This document shows, one piece after another, positions 42,918 to 52,131 of a DNA stretch of 64,000 nucleotides. Origin of the DNA: Bacteroidota bacterium. Lineage in GTDB: Bacteria; Bacteroidota; Bacteroidia; Flavobacteriales; Flavobacteriaceae. Under the pieces are notes generated by a model that searched no databases, was not told the origin of the DNA, and was given only the letters and a program-made list of their open reading frames with translations. Both the position numbers and the translations under genes were made by a program. The stretch is taken from assembly GCA_021793375.1 (NCBI GenBank), contig JAJYSY010000004.1, positions 1 through 64,000 on the forward strand. The letters run 5' to 3'. Position 1 is the first letter of the stretch. Every line of letters starts with the position of its first letter.

Positions 42918-43640
42918 TTAAGAAGGATTACTTTTAGATTTTAAATCCGCAAACTGACTTACTTCCGGCATTACATTTTCCACTTTTTGTTGCATTTTTT
43001 CAACGCGAGAAGGAAAAATTCCGCGTGCGATTAAAACCAATCCACACATCGCAATCAATAGACTTACCACGCGTTTTAATTTGTAGATTATATTTGGCGT
43101 GAGTTTGTGGTTTAATTTTTTTGCAAGAATTATTTTTAAAATATCGACCAAGAAATAAGTGATTAAAATCACGGTAAAAAAGGTAAAAAGCCGACTGGGT
43201 TCCATATCCATAGAAGGTCCAAAAGCGATGATTAATCCCAGCCAAAACCCTAAAACACCAATATTGACAAAATTCAATAAAAAACCTTTGGTGAAATAAC
43301 CCAACCAATCTCCTTTTTTTACTTTTTGAAATTCTTTATCTTCTTGATGAGGAATTCTCTTTTTTTGTTTTAAAAAAGTAATCACCCCGTAGGTGATTAA
43401 AATACTCCCTCCAAAAATGAATAATCCGGGTTCGTCTTTAATGCTTTTCAATAGTTTGTTTGTACTGAAATAAGCGATTAAAAGAAAGGCTATATCTGCT
43501 AAAATAACACCAATGTCAAAAATGATTGCTGCGCGAACGCCTTTGATAGCAGCTGTTTCTAAAAGGACAAAAAATACTGGTCCAAAAAGAAAAGCTAAGA
43601 CAATTCCCATCGGGATTGCAGCAAAAATGTCTTGAATCAT
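42918..43640 (-). CDS. LysE-family transporter
   Basis: 240 residues with about six TM helices. The start MIQDIFAAIPMGIVLAFLFGPVFFVLLETA is close to the LysE/RhtB pattern, with GPVFF replacing the common GP-x-x. Hydrophobic stretches follow at about 37-60, 72-90, 118-140, 150-172 and 190-208, and a charged cytoplasmic loop near 93-112 (KQKKRIPHQEDKE). The family exports amino acids or small cations; substrate unknown. It is a single minus-strand gene. Confidence 0.85.
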   Translation of the reverse strand: MIQDIFAAIPMGIVLAFLFGPVFFVLLETAAIKGVRAAIIFDIGVILADIAFLLIAYFSTNKLLKSIKDEPGLFIFGGSILITYGVITFLKQKKRIPHQEDKEFQKVKKGDWLGYFTKGFLLNFVNIGVLGFWLGLIIAFGPSMDMEPSRLFTFFTVILITYFLVDILKIILAKKLNHKLTPNIIYKLKRVVSLLIAMCGLVLIARGIFPSRVEKMQQKVENVMPEVSQFADLKSKSNPS

Positions 43641-43789
43641 ATATTTGGGCGAAATAAATTAAAGAACAAAGTTATTAAATTCGCTTTATAAAACTCTCTA
43701 TTTAACGTAAACCTGAAATAATTCCATTGGATTTAGATTCTTTTGATGCGTAAAATCTTAAATTTGCTGGTGATAACATCATTTAAATC

Positions 43790-43972
43790 ATGAAAAACAC
43801 ACTGAGGTTTTCTTTAATAATTATAGGCGTAGGGCTTTTAGGATTTGGGGTTTACACTCTTTTATTTCCTGATGTGATAGAAAAATTTTCTGAAGATAAC
43901 TCCCAATCTCTTGCTATGATGGGGTTCGGAGCTTTGTGTTTGTTAGGAGGATTAGCTTATAAAAGAAGGTGA
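43790..43972 (+). CDS. Small two-helix membrane protein (60 aa)
   Basis: 60 residues with two TM helices (about 6-26 and 40-56) joined by an acidic loop (DVIEKFSEDNSQ), ending KRR in the cytoplasm. I do not recognise a named family. It lies alone between the LysE gene and a small minus-strand gene. A TATTTT-type promoter is not clear. Confidence 0.65.
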   Translation: MKNTLRFSLIIIGVGLLGFGVYTLLFPDVIEKFSEDNSQSLAMMGFGALCLLGGLAYKRR

Positions 43973-43982
43973 ATTTTCTAAA

Positions 43983-44189
43983 TTAAAAGTAAAAACTTAT
44001 CAGAATTAACATCAGCAAAAAAGAAAGAGTTAAACTTAAAAAACTTCCTAAACAGCCTTTAGAAACTATTCTTCCGATTTTTTGTTGACGTCCGCTTTTG
44101 GTTAAAGGAATTCCGGTTTTACGAGAAATATTTCTTTTTGCTTTGGTAATCCCTAAAAACCTTTTCCAAGAAAATCCACCTTTGTTCAT
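43983..44189 (-). CDS. Conserved small basic protein with C-terminal TM (68 aa)
   Basis: I start at ATG 44189 (MNKGGFSWKRFLGITKAKRN); the longer frame to 44210 overlaps the upstream lipoprotein gene. The basic N-terminal half with KRNISRKTGIPLTKSGRQQKIGR is a pattern I recall from small hypothetical proteins in Bacteroidota. A single hydrophobic segment (about 47-67) ends the protein. Function unknown; it may be co-transcribed with the lipoprotein gene that ends 10 bp upstream. Confidence 0.75.
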   Translation of the reverse strand: MNKGGFSWKRFLGITKAKRNISRKTGIPLTKSGRQQKIGRIVSKGCLGSFLSLTLSFLLMLILISFYF

Positions 44190-44199
44190 TGATGAGTAA

Positions 44200-44823
44200 T
44201 TATTGTACAACTACATTACCCTCGTAAGTTCCTTTGATGGTAACTTTTTCAAGCTCATGCGGATTGTAAAAATGATCATCATTTTCTGCCAGTTCTTCTG
44301 ATACAAATAACTCTAATTCAAAAGAACCTTTAGAATGTTCGGCATTTAATTTATCTACTTTTACAACACCCTCTCCTAAGTTAAAGTATATATATTTGAT
44401 AGGAATTTCTTCATCTTCCTCATTGTCTGCATACATATTAAACATAATCCCATCATCATAATCAATTTCAATATGGGGAGAATCTTCATAAAGTGGATAT
44501 TCTCCGGGGCCATCAACATCATAGATCTCTAAACCAAGTAGTGCTAATTGATAGGGCTCATAAGGGAATTCTGCTTGACCTCCAAATGTGAGTGTTTTTG
44601 TGCCGTCAGAATTATTATCCCAGGTTATAATAGGAATAATATATCCGTCAAAATTTACTTCTTCTCCATCATCAAACTGAATGGTAGCATCTATTTTGTT
44701 GTTAAATATATCTCCGATTTCGTCGAGAATTTCTTCTACATCATCATTTGTACAACCCGTAAAAGTGAAGCTGACAACTGAAGCTAAAGCAAATAAAAAA
44801 ACTAATTTCTTGTAATTTTTCAT
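44200..44823 (-). CDS. Acidic lipoprotein of unknown function
   Basis: 207 residues. The signal peptide ends in a lipobox (FTFTGCTND), so it is lipid-anchored. The mature part is strongly acidic (DDVEEILDEIGDIF, DADNEEDEEI-like stretches) and beta-rich. No catalytic motif is visible and I do not recognise the family. High acidity suits an exported protein in saline medium or calcium binding, which is speculation. It is followed by a small TM protein gene. Confidence 0.8.
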   Translation of the reverse strand: MKNYKKLVFLFALASVVSFTFTGCTNDDVEEILDEIGDIFNNKIDATIQFDDGEEVNFDGYIIPIITWDNNSDGTKTLTFGGQAEFPYEPYQLALLGLEIYDVDGPGEYPLYEDSPHIEIDYDDGIMFNMYADNEEDEEIPIKYIYFNLGEGVVKVDKLNAEHSKGSFELELFVSEELAENDDHFYNPHELEKVTIKGTYEGNVVVQ

Positions 44824-44949
44824 GATTTCTAAAATTTAATAAAATATTGATTGTTAGTTAGAAAACAAATATAACAAGTTTTTAATATATGTTAATTAAA
44901 GTGTAAGGGTAGTTTTTTTTATTTTGAAATTGTTGATAGTTATTTGTAT

Positions 44950-45777
44950 CTATAAAAATAAATCCGGGAAAAGTTCAGCGTTTTTATCGACGGCATATTT
45001 TTTTAAATCTGTAATTCCTTCAGCGGTTAGAACCTCTTCATCTATTAAAGTTTGTCCGGAATAAATATTTTTTCCGGTTTTTGATAGAATAGCAAAAGCA
45101 GCATCTGCCATGATTTGTGGTTTTCTGCTTCTGTTGGCTAATTTTTCGCCGCCCAAAAGGTTTCTCACCGCTGCGGTGTCAATTGTTGTTTTTGGCCATA
45201 AAGTATTTGCTGCCAAGTTGAAGTTTTTACACTCTTCTGCCCAACCTAATGTCAACATGGTCATTCCATATTTTGAGAGGGTGTAGGCAGCATGATTTTT
45301 CAACCATTTTTTATCCATATTTAAAGGAGGAGCTAAAGTTAAAATATGAGCTTGTTCGGCTTTTTTGAGATAAGGCAAACAAGCTTTTCCGGCTAAAAAT
45401 GTTCCGCGGATATTAATTTGATGCATCAAATCAAATTTTTTACTGCTTAATTTTTCCGTATTATTTAAATCTATGGCAGAAGCATTGTTGATTAAAATAT
45501 CAATTCCTTTAAAAGTAGAAATTGTTTTTTCGACTGCAGCATTTATTTGTTTTTCAAAACGAATATCGCATTGAACGGGTAAAGCTTTTCCGCCTACTTT
45601 TTCAATTTCTTCTGCTACAGAAAAAATAGTTCCGCCCAATCTGGGATCTTCTTTAACAGATTTTGCAGCAATGGTGATATTTGCACCTTCAGCAGCTAAT
45701 TTTAAAGCAATAGCTCTCCCGATTCCGCGAGAGCCTCCGGTTATAAAAACTGTTTTATTTTTTAATTTCATCATCAT
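44950..45777 (-). CDS. Short-chain dehydrogenase, HSDL2-like
   Basis: 275-residue NAD(P)-dependent oxidoreductase. The Rossmann motif is TGGSRGIG near 14-21, NNAS is near 97, and the catalytic Y-x3-K is YTLSKYG near 166. ITLAPPLNMDKKWLKNHAAY with the conserved Leu/Pro stretch is typical of the hydroxysteroid-dehydrogenase-like 2 (HSDL2) subfamily. Three ATGs stand in a row at the start; MKLKNK (45771) is the most likely. The substrate is unknown; related proteins act on fatty acids or sterol-like compounds. Confidence 0.88.
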   Translation of the reverse strand: MMMKLKNKTVFITGGSRGIGRAIALKLAAEGANITIAAKSVKEDPRLGGTIFSVAEEIEKVGGKALPVQCDIRFEKQINAAVEKTISTFKGIDILINNASAIDLNNTEKLSSKKFDLMHQINIRGTFLAGKACLPYLKKAEQAHILTLAPPLNMDKKWLKNHAAYTLSKYGMTMLTLGWAEECKNFNLAANTLWPKTTIDTAAVRNLLGGEKLANRSRKPQIMADAAFAILSKTGKNIYSGQTLIDEEVLTAEGITDLKKYAVDKNAELFPDLFL

Positions 45778-45795
45778 AAGTTTTAAAGAAAATAA

Positions 45796-45833
45796 AAAAC
45801 CTGTTTCTAAGTAAAAGTTCAGAAACAGGTTTT
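45796..45833 (-). terminator. Intrinsic terminator after the SGNH lipoprotein
   Basis: AAAACCTGTTTCT (45796-45808) pairs with AGAAACAGGTTTT (45821-45833); the minus strand continues into a T-rich run. It separates the SGNH gene from the SDR gene. Confidence 0.8.
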
Positions 45834-45855
45834 ATAAAATATATTTGTTTTTTAT

Positions 45856-47310
45856 TTATGGAAATTCGACTCCTCCATAATTTGTGGGATCTACCTTTGG
45901 AAGATGAGCGTCATAAGTTTTGTTGATCGCTTGGACAAACTCATTTGCCAATAAAACATTTCCAACAGGAGTTAGATGAATTCCATCTAAAGAAAAAGCT
46001 CCTCCGGTTACAAATTCCGGGGTGATTTCTCTTCCGTTAAGTATAAAACCTTCATTTTTTACTTTGTTTAGAAAAGCATTTACATCTACGTGAGCCAAAT
46101 CTTTTTGATCAGCTACGGATTTTATTTTTTGGTTGAAATTTTCTGTAGCTTCTTGAATTTCTTCAACTTCATCATACGTTAAAGCGTTTTCATCTTTTAA
46201 AGCTAATTTTCTCATCGCTGTTTTTATTCCTTCAAAATCCATTTGTGCTAAAGCAGCCCCAATTTCTTGCATTAATTCTTCTGCATTATCAAAATTCTGT
46301 TGGATTTCCATTAATCTGGCTTGAGCAGTCAATAAAACTAACTCTCCTTCTTGCATTTCTCTAACGCCTAATAGGTTTTCAGGATTTTCATCATATACAA
46401 AAAGTGGATTTGCTCCTTCTTCAAATTCCGGTAAAATAATACCCATTTCAGCTAATTCTTCTCGGCTTAAATCCAAACTCATCAGCATTAAATCTATTCC
46501 TCCGTTAAGCTGATTGGCTTCCTCTTCTTCTAATTCCATAGCATTCCAAGGGATATAAGTAAAGAAAGGAGTAGTGGTTACATCGGGAATGTTAGCTACA
46601 GCTCCTTTGGCACCATTAGCGGTGAAAGCTTCAATAATGATATCATAAGCTGAAGAAAATTCGCTGACAGGAGTAATGGAAGCGTTTGCTCCACCGGCTG
46701 TGGCATATCCTAAAACATCATTATTTCCTATAAAAACAGTAAAGAAAGAAGGGTCTTGTGCAACAGCATCTGTAAGCATAGAAGCATCAACCGGGTCGGT
46801 GGTCATTCTGGTAAAAAACGGGTTGTAATTTCCTTCTCCATTTGCCGGATTTCCATATCCCGGAAAAATAGCGGTTTGTGAAGTTGCTCCGGGAACTCCC
46901 ATATTATTAAAAGGTCCTTCGCCGGCAATGCTGGTAGTAAATATGGAAAGATCTCCTTGATCGGCAGCGGGAACAGGAGTTAATTCTCCGTTTTCAGCAC
47001 CTAAAACCAAACGCGCATTTCCATCGCTTCCAATTCCAACAGAACTGGGATCTACAAGAGGTTGAACAAATTCTCCTCCACCTACATTTTCCATTTGTTC
47101 GGCTAATAAGTTAGGAAAAGAAACTATTTGTCCATCGTAATACAAAGCATTATCAGCATATCCTGCGGTTAAGGAATTTCCGAAAGCCACATAATTAGAA
47201 AAATCAGCATTTCCTTTGGTGGGTGTAAAAGTTTCGTCTCTGGTGGTGCAAGCTGTCATTAAAACAGCGGCACATATTATGGCAATAAAATATTTTAAAG
47301 AAGTTTTCAT
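45856..47310 (-). CDS. SGNH/GDSL hydrolase-like lipoprotein
   Basis: 484 residues. Lipobox at Cys21 (AVLMTACTT). Block I is AFGNSLTAGYAD with Ser46 as nucleophile, block III is FIGNNDVLGYA, and block V is SLDGIHLTPVGNVLLAN with the Asp-x-x-His dyad. The enzyme is therefore an esterase/lipase-like hydrolase at the outer membrane or surface. Its start is 28 bp after the OmpP1/FadL gene stop on the same strand; this pairing is common in Bacteroidota and suggests handling of lipids or hydrophobic esters brought through the porin. Its own substrate is not known. Confidence 0.9.
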   Translation of the reverse strand: MKTSLKYFIAIICAAVLMTACTTRDETFTPTKGNADFSNYVAFGNSLTAGYADNALYYDGQIVSFPNLLAEQMENVGGGEFVQPLVDPSSVGIGSDGNARLVLGAENGELTPVPAADQGDLSIFTTSIAGEGPFNNMGVPGATSQTAIFPGYGNPANGEGNYNPFFTRMTTDPVDASMLTDAVAQDPSFFTVFIGNNDVLGYATAGGANASITPVSEFSSAYDIIIEAFTANGAKGAVANIPDVTTTPFFTYIPWNAMELEEEEANQLNGGIDLMLMSLDLSREELAEMGIILPEFEEGANPLFVYDENPENLLGVREMQEGELVLLTAQARLMEIQQNFDNAEELMQEIGAALAQMDFEGIKTAMRKLALKDENALTYDEVEEIQEATENFNQKIKSVADQKDLAHVDVNAFLNKVKNEGFILNGREITPEFVTGGAFSLDGIHLTPVGNVLLANEFVQAINKTYDAHLPKVDPTNYGGVEFP

Positions 47311-47338
47311 GTTTTCTTATTTTGAAAAAGTTCAAAAA

Positions 47339-48559
47339 TTAAAAGTTATAAGTCAAACCAATTGAAGGGAAAAACAAGTCAAAGTTGTAGGTTCCATCAA
47401 TATTAGAGGTGGTGTTGTGCGATTCTCTATTGATAAATTCCATCAAAAGTGCTGCATCTACACGGAAGTTTTCTGAAAAAATATAACTTCCTCCAACAGA
47501 GGGATTAATTCGATTTGCATCGGGAACATCCGGGCTCATATATCTGCTGTTTATCGGACTCACCCCTACAATTACTCCGGCGCGTAATTCATAGCTTTTT
47601 TCCGGAAGATATTCCACTCCGGCTCTAAAACTGTATCCGTTTTTATAATGTCTTATCAATTGTGTGGAATTTTCTCCGGCAACCAATTCCTCTTCAAATT
47701 CTATGTCGATGATATCATAATCATTCCAATCCGATAAATAAGCATCTGCATTGATTACCCAATTTTCATGAGGTTTGTAAGAAGCACCAATTCCAAAAAT
47801 CTGTGGTAAAGGCAAAGTTGCTTTCATTCCTTGTGAAGGGAAATTTCCTTCTAATGATTGAGGAACATCAAAATTGGCTTTTCCTCCAGTAGATTTCATC
47901 TTTAAAGGAGAACGATAAGTAAAAGCTAAAGCAATGTCTTCAGAAGGTTTGTAATAAACTCCGGCATTTACGTTAAATCCGTTTGCATCAGATTTTATTT
48001 GACTTTCTGCAAAAGATCCATCGCCAAATTGAACCGGCAAATCTCTGCGGATATCAACTTGTCCGTAAGTATAAGCCAATCCTAAACCAACCCCCCATTT
48101 ATCGCTTATCTTATAACTCACAGTAGGCTGAACAGAAATAGAAAGCAAAGAAATTTCTTTGGTGTCAAAACGTCCGGCTGAACCTTCTTCCCATTTGTTG
48201 GAGCTTCCAAAAGGAGTGAAAACAGTTATTCCGTATCTCCATTTTCCTTCTTCATTTCCAAAAACAGCACTGGCATTAAAAGGGGTTTCTATCGGGTTGT
48301 CTGTTTTATATTCTACATTGGAATTTGCATCGGTAAAAGTTCCTTTGGTAAAAGTTCCGGTCAATCCTATTGTGGCGCCGTTTTTATCTAAAAAAGCCGC
48401 GCTTCCCGGATTGGTAAATAAAGAAGTGGCATCAGTAGGTTGTGCAAGTCCTGTGCTTCCTTTTCCAATTTGACGAGTTCCTTGTAAATTAAGCTGATAT
48501 GCTTGTGCAAAAACTCCAATAGGGGAGAGCATCAGAAAAAAGAGTAATATTTTTTTCAT
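47339..48559 (-). CDS. OmpP1/FadL/TodX-family outer-membrane transporter
   Basis: 406 residues. A signal peptide ends GVFAQA and a FadL-type hatch-region start follows: NLQGTRQIGKGSTGLAQPTDATSLFTNPGS in pieces. The rest is amphipathic beta-strands, ending in F (IGLTYNF), as outer-membrane barrels do. FadL proteins import long-chain fatty acids or other hydrophobic compounds. It is the first gene of a two-gene unit with the SGNH lipoprotein. Confidence 0.9.
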   Translation of the reverse strand: MKKILLFFLMLSPIGVFAQAYQLNLQGTRQIGKGSTGLAQPTDATSLFTNPGSAAFLDKNGATIGLTGTFTKGTFTDANSNVEYKTDNPIETPFNASAVFGNEEGKWRYGITVFTPFGSSNKWEEGSAGRFDTKEISLLSISVQPTVSYKISDKWGVGLGLAYTYGQVDIRRDLPVQFGDGSFAESQIKSDANGFNVNAGVYYKPSEDIALAFTYRSPLKMKSTGGKANFDVPQSLEGNFPSQGMKATLPLPQIFGIGASYKPHENWVINADAYLSDWNDYDIIDIEFEEELVAGENSTQLIRHYKNGYSFRAGVEYLPEKSYELRAGVIVGVSPINSRYMSPDVPDANRINPSVGGSYIFSENFRVDAALLMEFINRESHNTTSNIDGTYNFDLFFPSIGLTYNF

Positions 48560-48725
48560 CTTGTTTTAAATTAAATAGGATTATAAATTTCCTAAAAGAA
48601 AAGTTTATAAATTGAAAGAATCGGTTAGATTATGTTCTTTTTGTCAATACTCAAATATAAATAAAAAGAATTATTAATGAAAATATAATTTATAAGAAAG
48701 GAATTTTTTTATAAAAACAAAACAT

Positions 48726-49157
48726 TTATTCTACTCTATACCAAGTTTGTGTTCTTCCAATCATCGCCAAACCGATATACCCTCTTACTTCTAAAGTGTT
48801 TTCATCTTTTAAGTTGATTTTGGCTTTGTATTCTTTTCCATTATTAGGATCCAAAATACGACCGCCTTTCCAGTTTTGTGAATTACTTTTTTTAAGATCT
48901 TTTAAAATCACCATTCCTTTTATAGGTTGATTTTTATTCTCTCCGCTGCATTTTTCACATTTGGCCTCTTCTCGACCCGGGGTCAGAATTTTGATTATTT
49001 TTCCTTCCAATTCACCTTTTTCTGTTTCATAAATCTTTACATAAGATTTTTCTTCCTTGGTTTCATCGTCAATAGTTTTCCAAGTTCCCAATGGAGATTG
49101 AGCAAAAACAACAACGCTAAACAATAAAAATAAACCGGAAAATATTATCTTTTTCAT
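48726..49157 (-). CDS. DUF2147 secreted protein
   Basis: 143 residues. The signal peptide ends VVVFAQ. Residues about 20-140 match the DUF2147 pattern: SPLGTWKTIDDETKEEKSYV at the start, CEKCSGENKNQPIKGMVIL and NGKEYKAKINLKDENTLEVRGYIGLAMIGRTQTW as separate blocks. The C-E-K-C pair near 65 could be a metal or redox site. The fold is a lipocalin-like barrel by family knowledge; the function is not known. Single gene. Confidence 0.88.
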   Translation of the reverse strand: MKKIIFSGLFLLFSVVVFAQSPLGTWKTIDDETKEEKSYVKIYETEKGELEGKIIKILTPGREEAKCEKCSGENKNQPIKGMVILKDLKKSNSQNWKGGRILDPNNGKEYKAKINLKDENTLEVRGYIGLAMIGRTQTWYRVE

Positions 49158-49341
49158 TGGGCTAAGTTTTATTTTTTACTAATGTATAATAAATATTAAA
49201 ATAATCGTAATAATTAAAGCTTAAACTCCATCTGAATGAGAGCGATATAGAAGGTTAAATTTTCCTAAAACCTGGAAAATAAAAGAAGAATTGCAGAAAA
49301 AAATGATACTTTTCCTATTTCAAACTTTTAAAAAAATATCT

Positions 49342-50262
49342 ATGAAAAATATAATTACACTTTTACTTTTATTGATTTCCTTTATTGCTTTTTCACAAGA
49401 GCAGATTTCTTTTGAAGAAGAAGAAGGTTATATTTTAGGAAATTTACATCAGCAAAATGATTGGGAAGTAACAGAAGATCAAGAAGGAGAAATTATTTCT
49501 AATCAAATTGTTACAGATGAAAAAGCCAGCGATGGGATTTATGCTTTTAAAAATGGACATGAAGACGATTTTGATTTTCAATTTATGCCCATTTTTGGAG
49601 CGGCGAAAATGTTTGAAAATCCAATAGATTTCACCGAAGGATTTACGCTTTCTTATGATATTTTGGTGACAGATCAAATGGGATCTGATTTTGAGTTTAC
49701 TTTATTCGCCATCAATGAATATGAAGAATGGATGCCTGTTGCCGGAGTGGGAATAGAAAACAGAGGATATATTTATTTGATTAAAGATGAAAGTTATGAC
49801 TTTGATTATGCCGATGCAGAATGGGAAGCCAATGAATGGATTTCTATTAAAATAGAAGTAGATGAAGAAAATATCAACTATTATGTAAATGAAGAATTAC
49901 AAAAAACGATTTCTAATTTTTCGCAATTAGATATTTACGGGTTTAATATGTTGCACAACAACTATGGGTATGATGCGTATTATGATAATATCCAATTTGA
50001 ATCAGGAGTGTTAAACGCACCAAAATATGCAAAAGAAGAAATAAAAATTCACCCCAATCCGGCAGAAGATTTTATTTCATTACAACTCCCCTCAGAAACT
50101 GAAATAGAAAACATTTCAATTTATAATATTATAGGGCAAAAATTAATTTCTACAACTTCTACAGAAAATATTCAGGTTTCTAATTTAACCCCGGGAGCTT
50201 ATTTTATTAAAATAACAGATACAAATACGCAAAAAATCACCAAGAAAATGATTAAGAAATAA
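49342..50262 (+). CDS. Secreted protein with lectin-like domain and T9SS sorting domain
   Basis: I start at ATG 49342 (306 residues), which begins a clean signal peptide ending IAFSQ; the frame extends upstream to 49291 with no signal-like sequence. The middle (about 20-225) looks like a concanavalin/LamG-type jelly roll: GFTLSYDILV, YDNIQFESG. It is rich in Glu, Asp and Tyr. The C-terminal 75 residues are a type A T9SS domain (IHPNPAEDFISL, SIYNIIGQKL, GAYFIKI, KKMIKK). Expected on the cell surface or secreted. The ligand is not known. Confidence 0.87.
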   Translation: MKNIITLLLLLISFIAFSQEQISFEEEEGYILGNLHQQNDWEVTEDQEGEIISNQIVTDEKASDGIYAFKNGHEDDFDFQFMPIFGAAKMFENPIDFTEGFTLSYDILVTDQMGSDFEFTLFAINEYEEWMPVAGVGIENRGYIYLIKDESYDFDYADAEWEANEWISIKIEVDEENINYYVNEELQKTISNFSQLDIYGFNMLHNNYGYDAYYDNIQFESGVLNAPKYAKEEIKIHPNPAEDFISLQLPSETEIENISIYNIIGQKLISTTSTENIQVSNLTPGAYFIKITDTNTQKITKKMIKK

Positions 50263-50283
50263 GAATTTTTCTTGAAAAATCTC

Positions 50284-50318
50284 AAAACCGATAAGTGAAA
50301 ATTTATCGGTTTTTTTTA
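50284..50318 (+). terminator. Intrinsic terminator after the T9SS protein
   Basis: AAAACCGATAA (50284-50294) pairs with TTATCGGTTTT (50303-50313), followed by a run of Ts. It slightly overlaps the end of the convergent nuclease gene. Confidence 0.8.
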
Positions 50319-50909
50319 TGGTCTTTCTCCTTTTCTCCAATCCCAAGGAGCAATGGGTTGAGGTTCTTCCCACAGACCAATTTTATTTTCTTTAGCGCAT
50401 TTTTCTAATTCTGCATAAGACTTGTCTTTAGAATATTCTGTGTAATGCCAAGCAAAACCTTTTGCCAGCATTGCTTTATTTACGTTTAAACCTTCTTGGG
50501 TATAAAAAGTTCCTAAAATCCGACCAAATCCTCCATTTGGTTTTCTTTGACTGATTAAAAATACTTTTTTGCCTTCAATTAATTTCTTTAAATAACTCCG
50601 AGCAGCTTTAGAAAAGGCTTGTCCACCACGAATTTCCGGCGCATCAATATGATCAAATCTCACACTCATATAAAAATCATGATATAAAATCTCTGCAGTA
50701 TCTCCATCTTGAACTCTGATTACTTCAACTTCTGTAACAATTGTATCTAACCTGGTGATGGGTTTTTCAGAAGAATCATATTTTTGCTTTAAATCTTCTA
50801 TATCGGTATAAAGATCAAATTCTTCTAAACAGATCTGTGAAGAACAAGAAAATCCGGTTAATAAGAAAAATAAAACAATGGATTTAAAAACAGTTTTGAA
50901 ATTCAACAT
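50316..50909 (-). CDS. Thermonuclease-family (SNase-like) lipoprotein
   Basis: 197 residues. A lipoprotein signal ends LTGFSCSSQ. The SNase OB-fold spans about 60-190: VIRVQDGDTAEI (first acidic metal ligand), VRFDHIDAPE (catalytic Arg and second metal ligand plus the conserved Glu), and FGRILG with the second catalytic Arg. The Ca2+-dependent nuclease would be anchored at the membrane facing outward, suited to degrading extracellular DNA/RNA. The C-terminus PWDWRKGERP matches exported SNases of this group. Confidence 0.9.
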   Translation of the reverse strand: MLNFKTVFKSIVLFFLLTGFSCSSQICLEEFDLYTDIEDLKQKYDSSEKPITRLDTIVTEVEVIRVQDGDTAEILYHDFYMSVRFDHIDAPEIRGGQAFSKAARSYLKKLIEGKKVFLISQRKPNGGFGRILGTFYTQEGLNVNKAMLAKGFAWHYTEYSKDKSYAELEKCAKENKIGLWEEPQPIAPWDWRKGERP

Positions 50910-51034
50910 AAAAAAAATGTAATATTGAGCAAAATAGAAAATTTCTCTATTTTGCTATTAATAATCTGAAAAAAGAAACGTTTTAAAGTGAAATAGTTTC
51001 TTTGTTCACCATATATATTTATTAATTTGCTCGC

Positions 51035-52129
51035 ATGATTCCATTTTTAGATTTACATCGTTTAAACCAATCTTATCATAAAGCTTTTGCAGAAAAATTT
51101 GATCAGTTTTTAAATTCCGGACATTATATTTTGGGAGATTTTGTCCAAACATTTGAAAAAGAATTTGCAGCATATTGTCGAGAAAATTTTTGTGTGGGAA
51201 CAGGAAATGGTTTGGATGCCCTAAAATTGATGTTAAAAGCTTATATAGAATTAGGGAGACTGCAAAAAGGAGATAAAGTAATCGTTGCTGCCAATACTTA
51301 TATCGCTACAATTTTGGCGGTAAAAGAAGTAGGATTAATTCCTGTTTTTGTAGAACCCGATGAAAAAACTTTTAATTTAAATCCTGATTTAGTTGAAAAG
51401 AAAATAACCTTGCAAACCAAAGCAATTTTAACCACACATTTATACGGTCAACTTTCAGAGATGAAAAAATTAAGTGCTTTGGCGGTAAAAAATAATCTTT
51501 TACTCCTTGCTGATGCTGCACAATCTCACGGGGCCAAATTTTCTGAAGAAAACACAAATTTTGCCGATGCAACAGGATATAGTTTTTATCCTACAAAAAA
51601 TTTGGGAGCTTTAGGAGATGCCGGAGCAGTAACCACGAATGATAAAACTTTGGCAGAAATGATTCGTGTATTGAGAAATTACGGATCTACAGAAAAATAT
51701 AAAAATGATTTTTTAGGGTATAATTCAAGATTAGATGAAATCCAAGCCGGATTTTTATCAGAAAAATTAAAAGATTTAGACAAACATAATCAAGAAAGAA
51801 GAAGAATTGCAAAAAGATATTTAGCAGAAATAAAAAATGAAAAAATAAAACTTCCTTTTTGGAAAGGAAAACAAAACCATGTTTTTCATCTTTTTGTAGT
51901 TCGCGTAGAAAACAGAAAAGAATTTTGTGCTTATTTAAAAAAACATAAAGTTGGATATTTAATTCATTATCCAATTCCTCCTCATCAACAAAAAGCTTTG
52001 AAAGAATATCAAGATTTAGAGCTTCCCATCACAGAAAAAATTCATCAACAAGTGGTTAGTCTTCCATTATTTATTGGATTAAAAGAAGAAGAAATTCAAA
52101 AAATCATTGAAGTAGTCAATGCATACTGA
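51035..52129 (+). CDS. DegT/DnrJ/EryC1 sugar aminotransferase (FdtB/QdtB-like)
   Basis: 364-residue PLP enzyme that adds the amino group to a nucleotide-linked keto sugar. The PLP lysine is in [13 protein letters not shown] (near 188); the upstream DAAQSHGA block near 163 holds the pyridine-binding Asp. The N-terminus [11 protein letters not shown] and GTGNGLDAL are typical of 3-keto aminotransferases such as FdtB and QdtB. The WxcM/FdtA-like isomerase at 57029 supports a dTDP-3-amino-3,6-dideoxyhexose (Fuc3N or Qui3N) as product. No acetyltransferase of that pathway is seen. It is the first gene of the polysaccharide cluster, 2 bp before the flippase. Confidence 0.85.
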   Translation: MIPFLDLHRLNQSYHKAFAEKFDQFLNSGHYILGDFVQTFEKEFAAYCRENFCVGTGNGLDALKLMLKAYIELGRLQKGDKVIVAANTYIATILAVKEVGLIPVFVEPDEKTFNLNPDLVEKKITLQTKAILTTHLYGQLSEMKKLSALAVKNNLLLLADAAQSHGAKFSEENTNFADATGYSFYPTKNLGALGDAGAVTTNDKTLAEMIRVLRNYGSTEKYKNDFLGYNSRLDEIQAGFLSEKLKDLDKHNQERRRIAKRYLAEIKNEKIKLPFWKGKQNHVFHLFVVRVENRKEFCAYLKKHKVGYLIHYPIPPHQQKALKEYQDLELPITEKIHQQVVSLPLFIGLKEEEIQKIIEVVNAY

Positions 52130-52131
52130 AT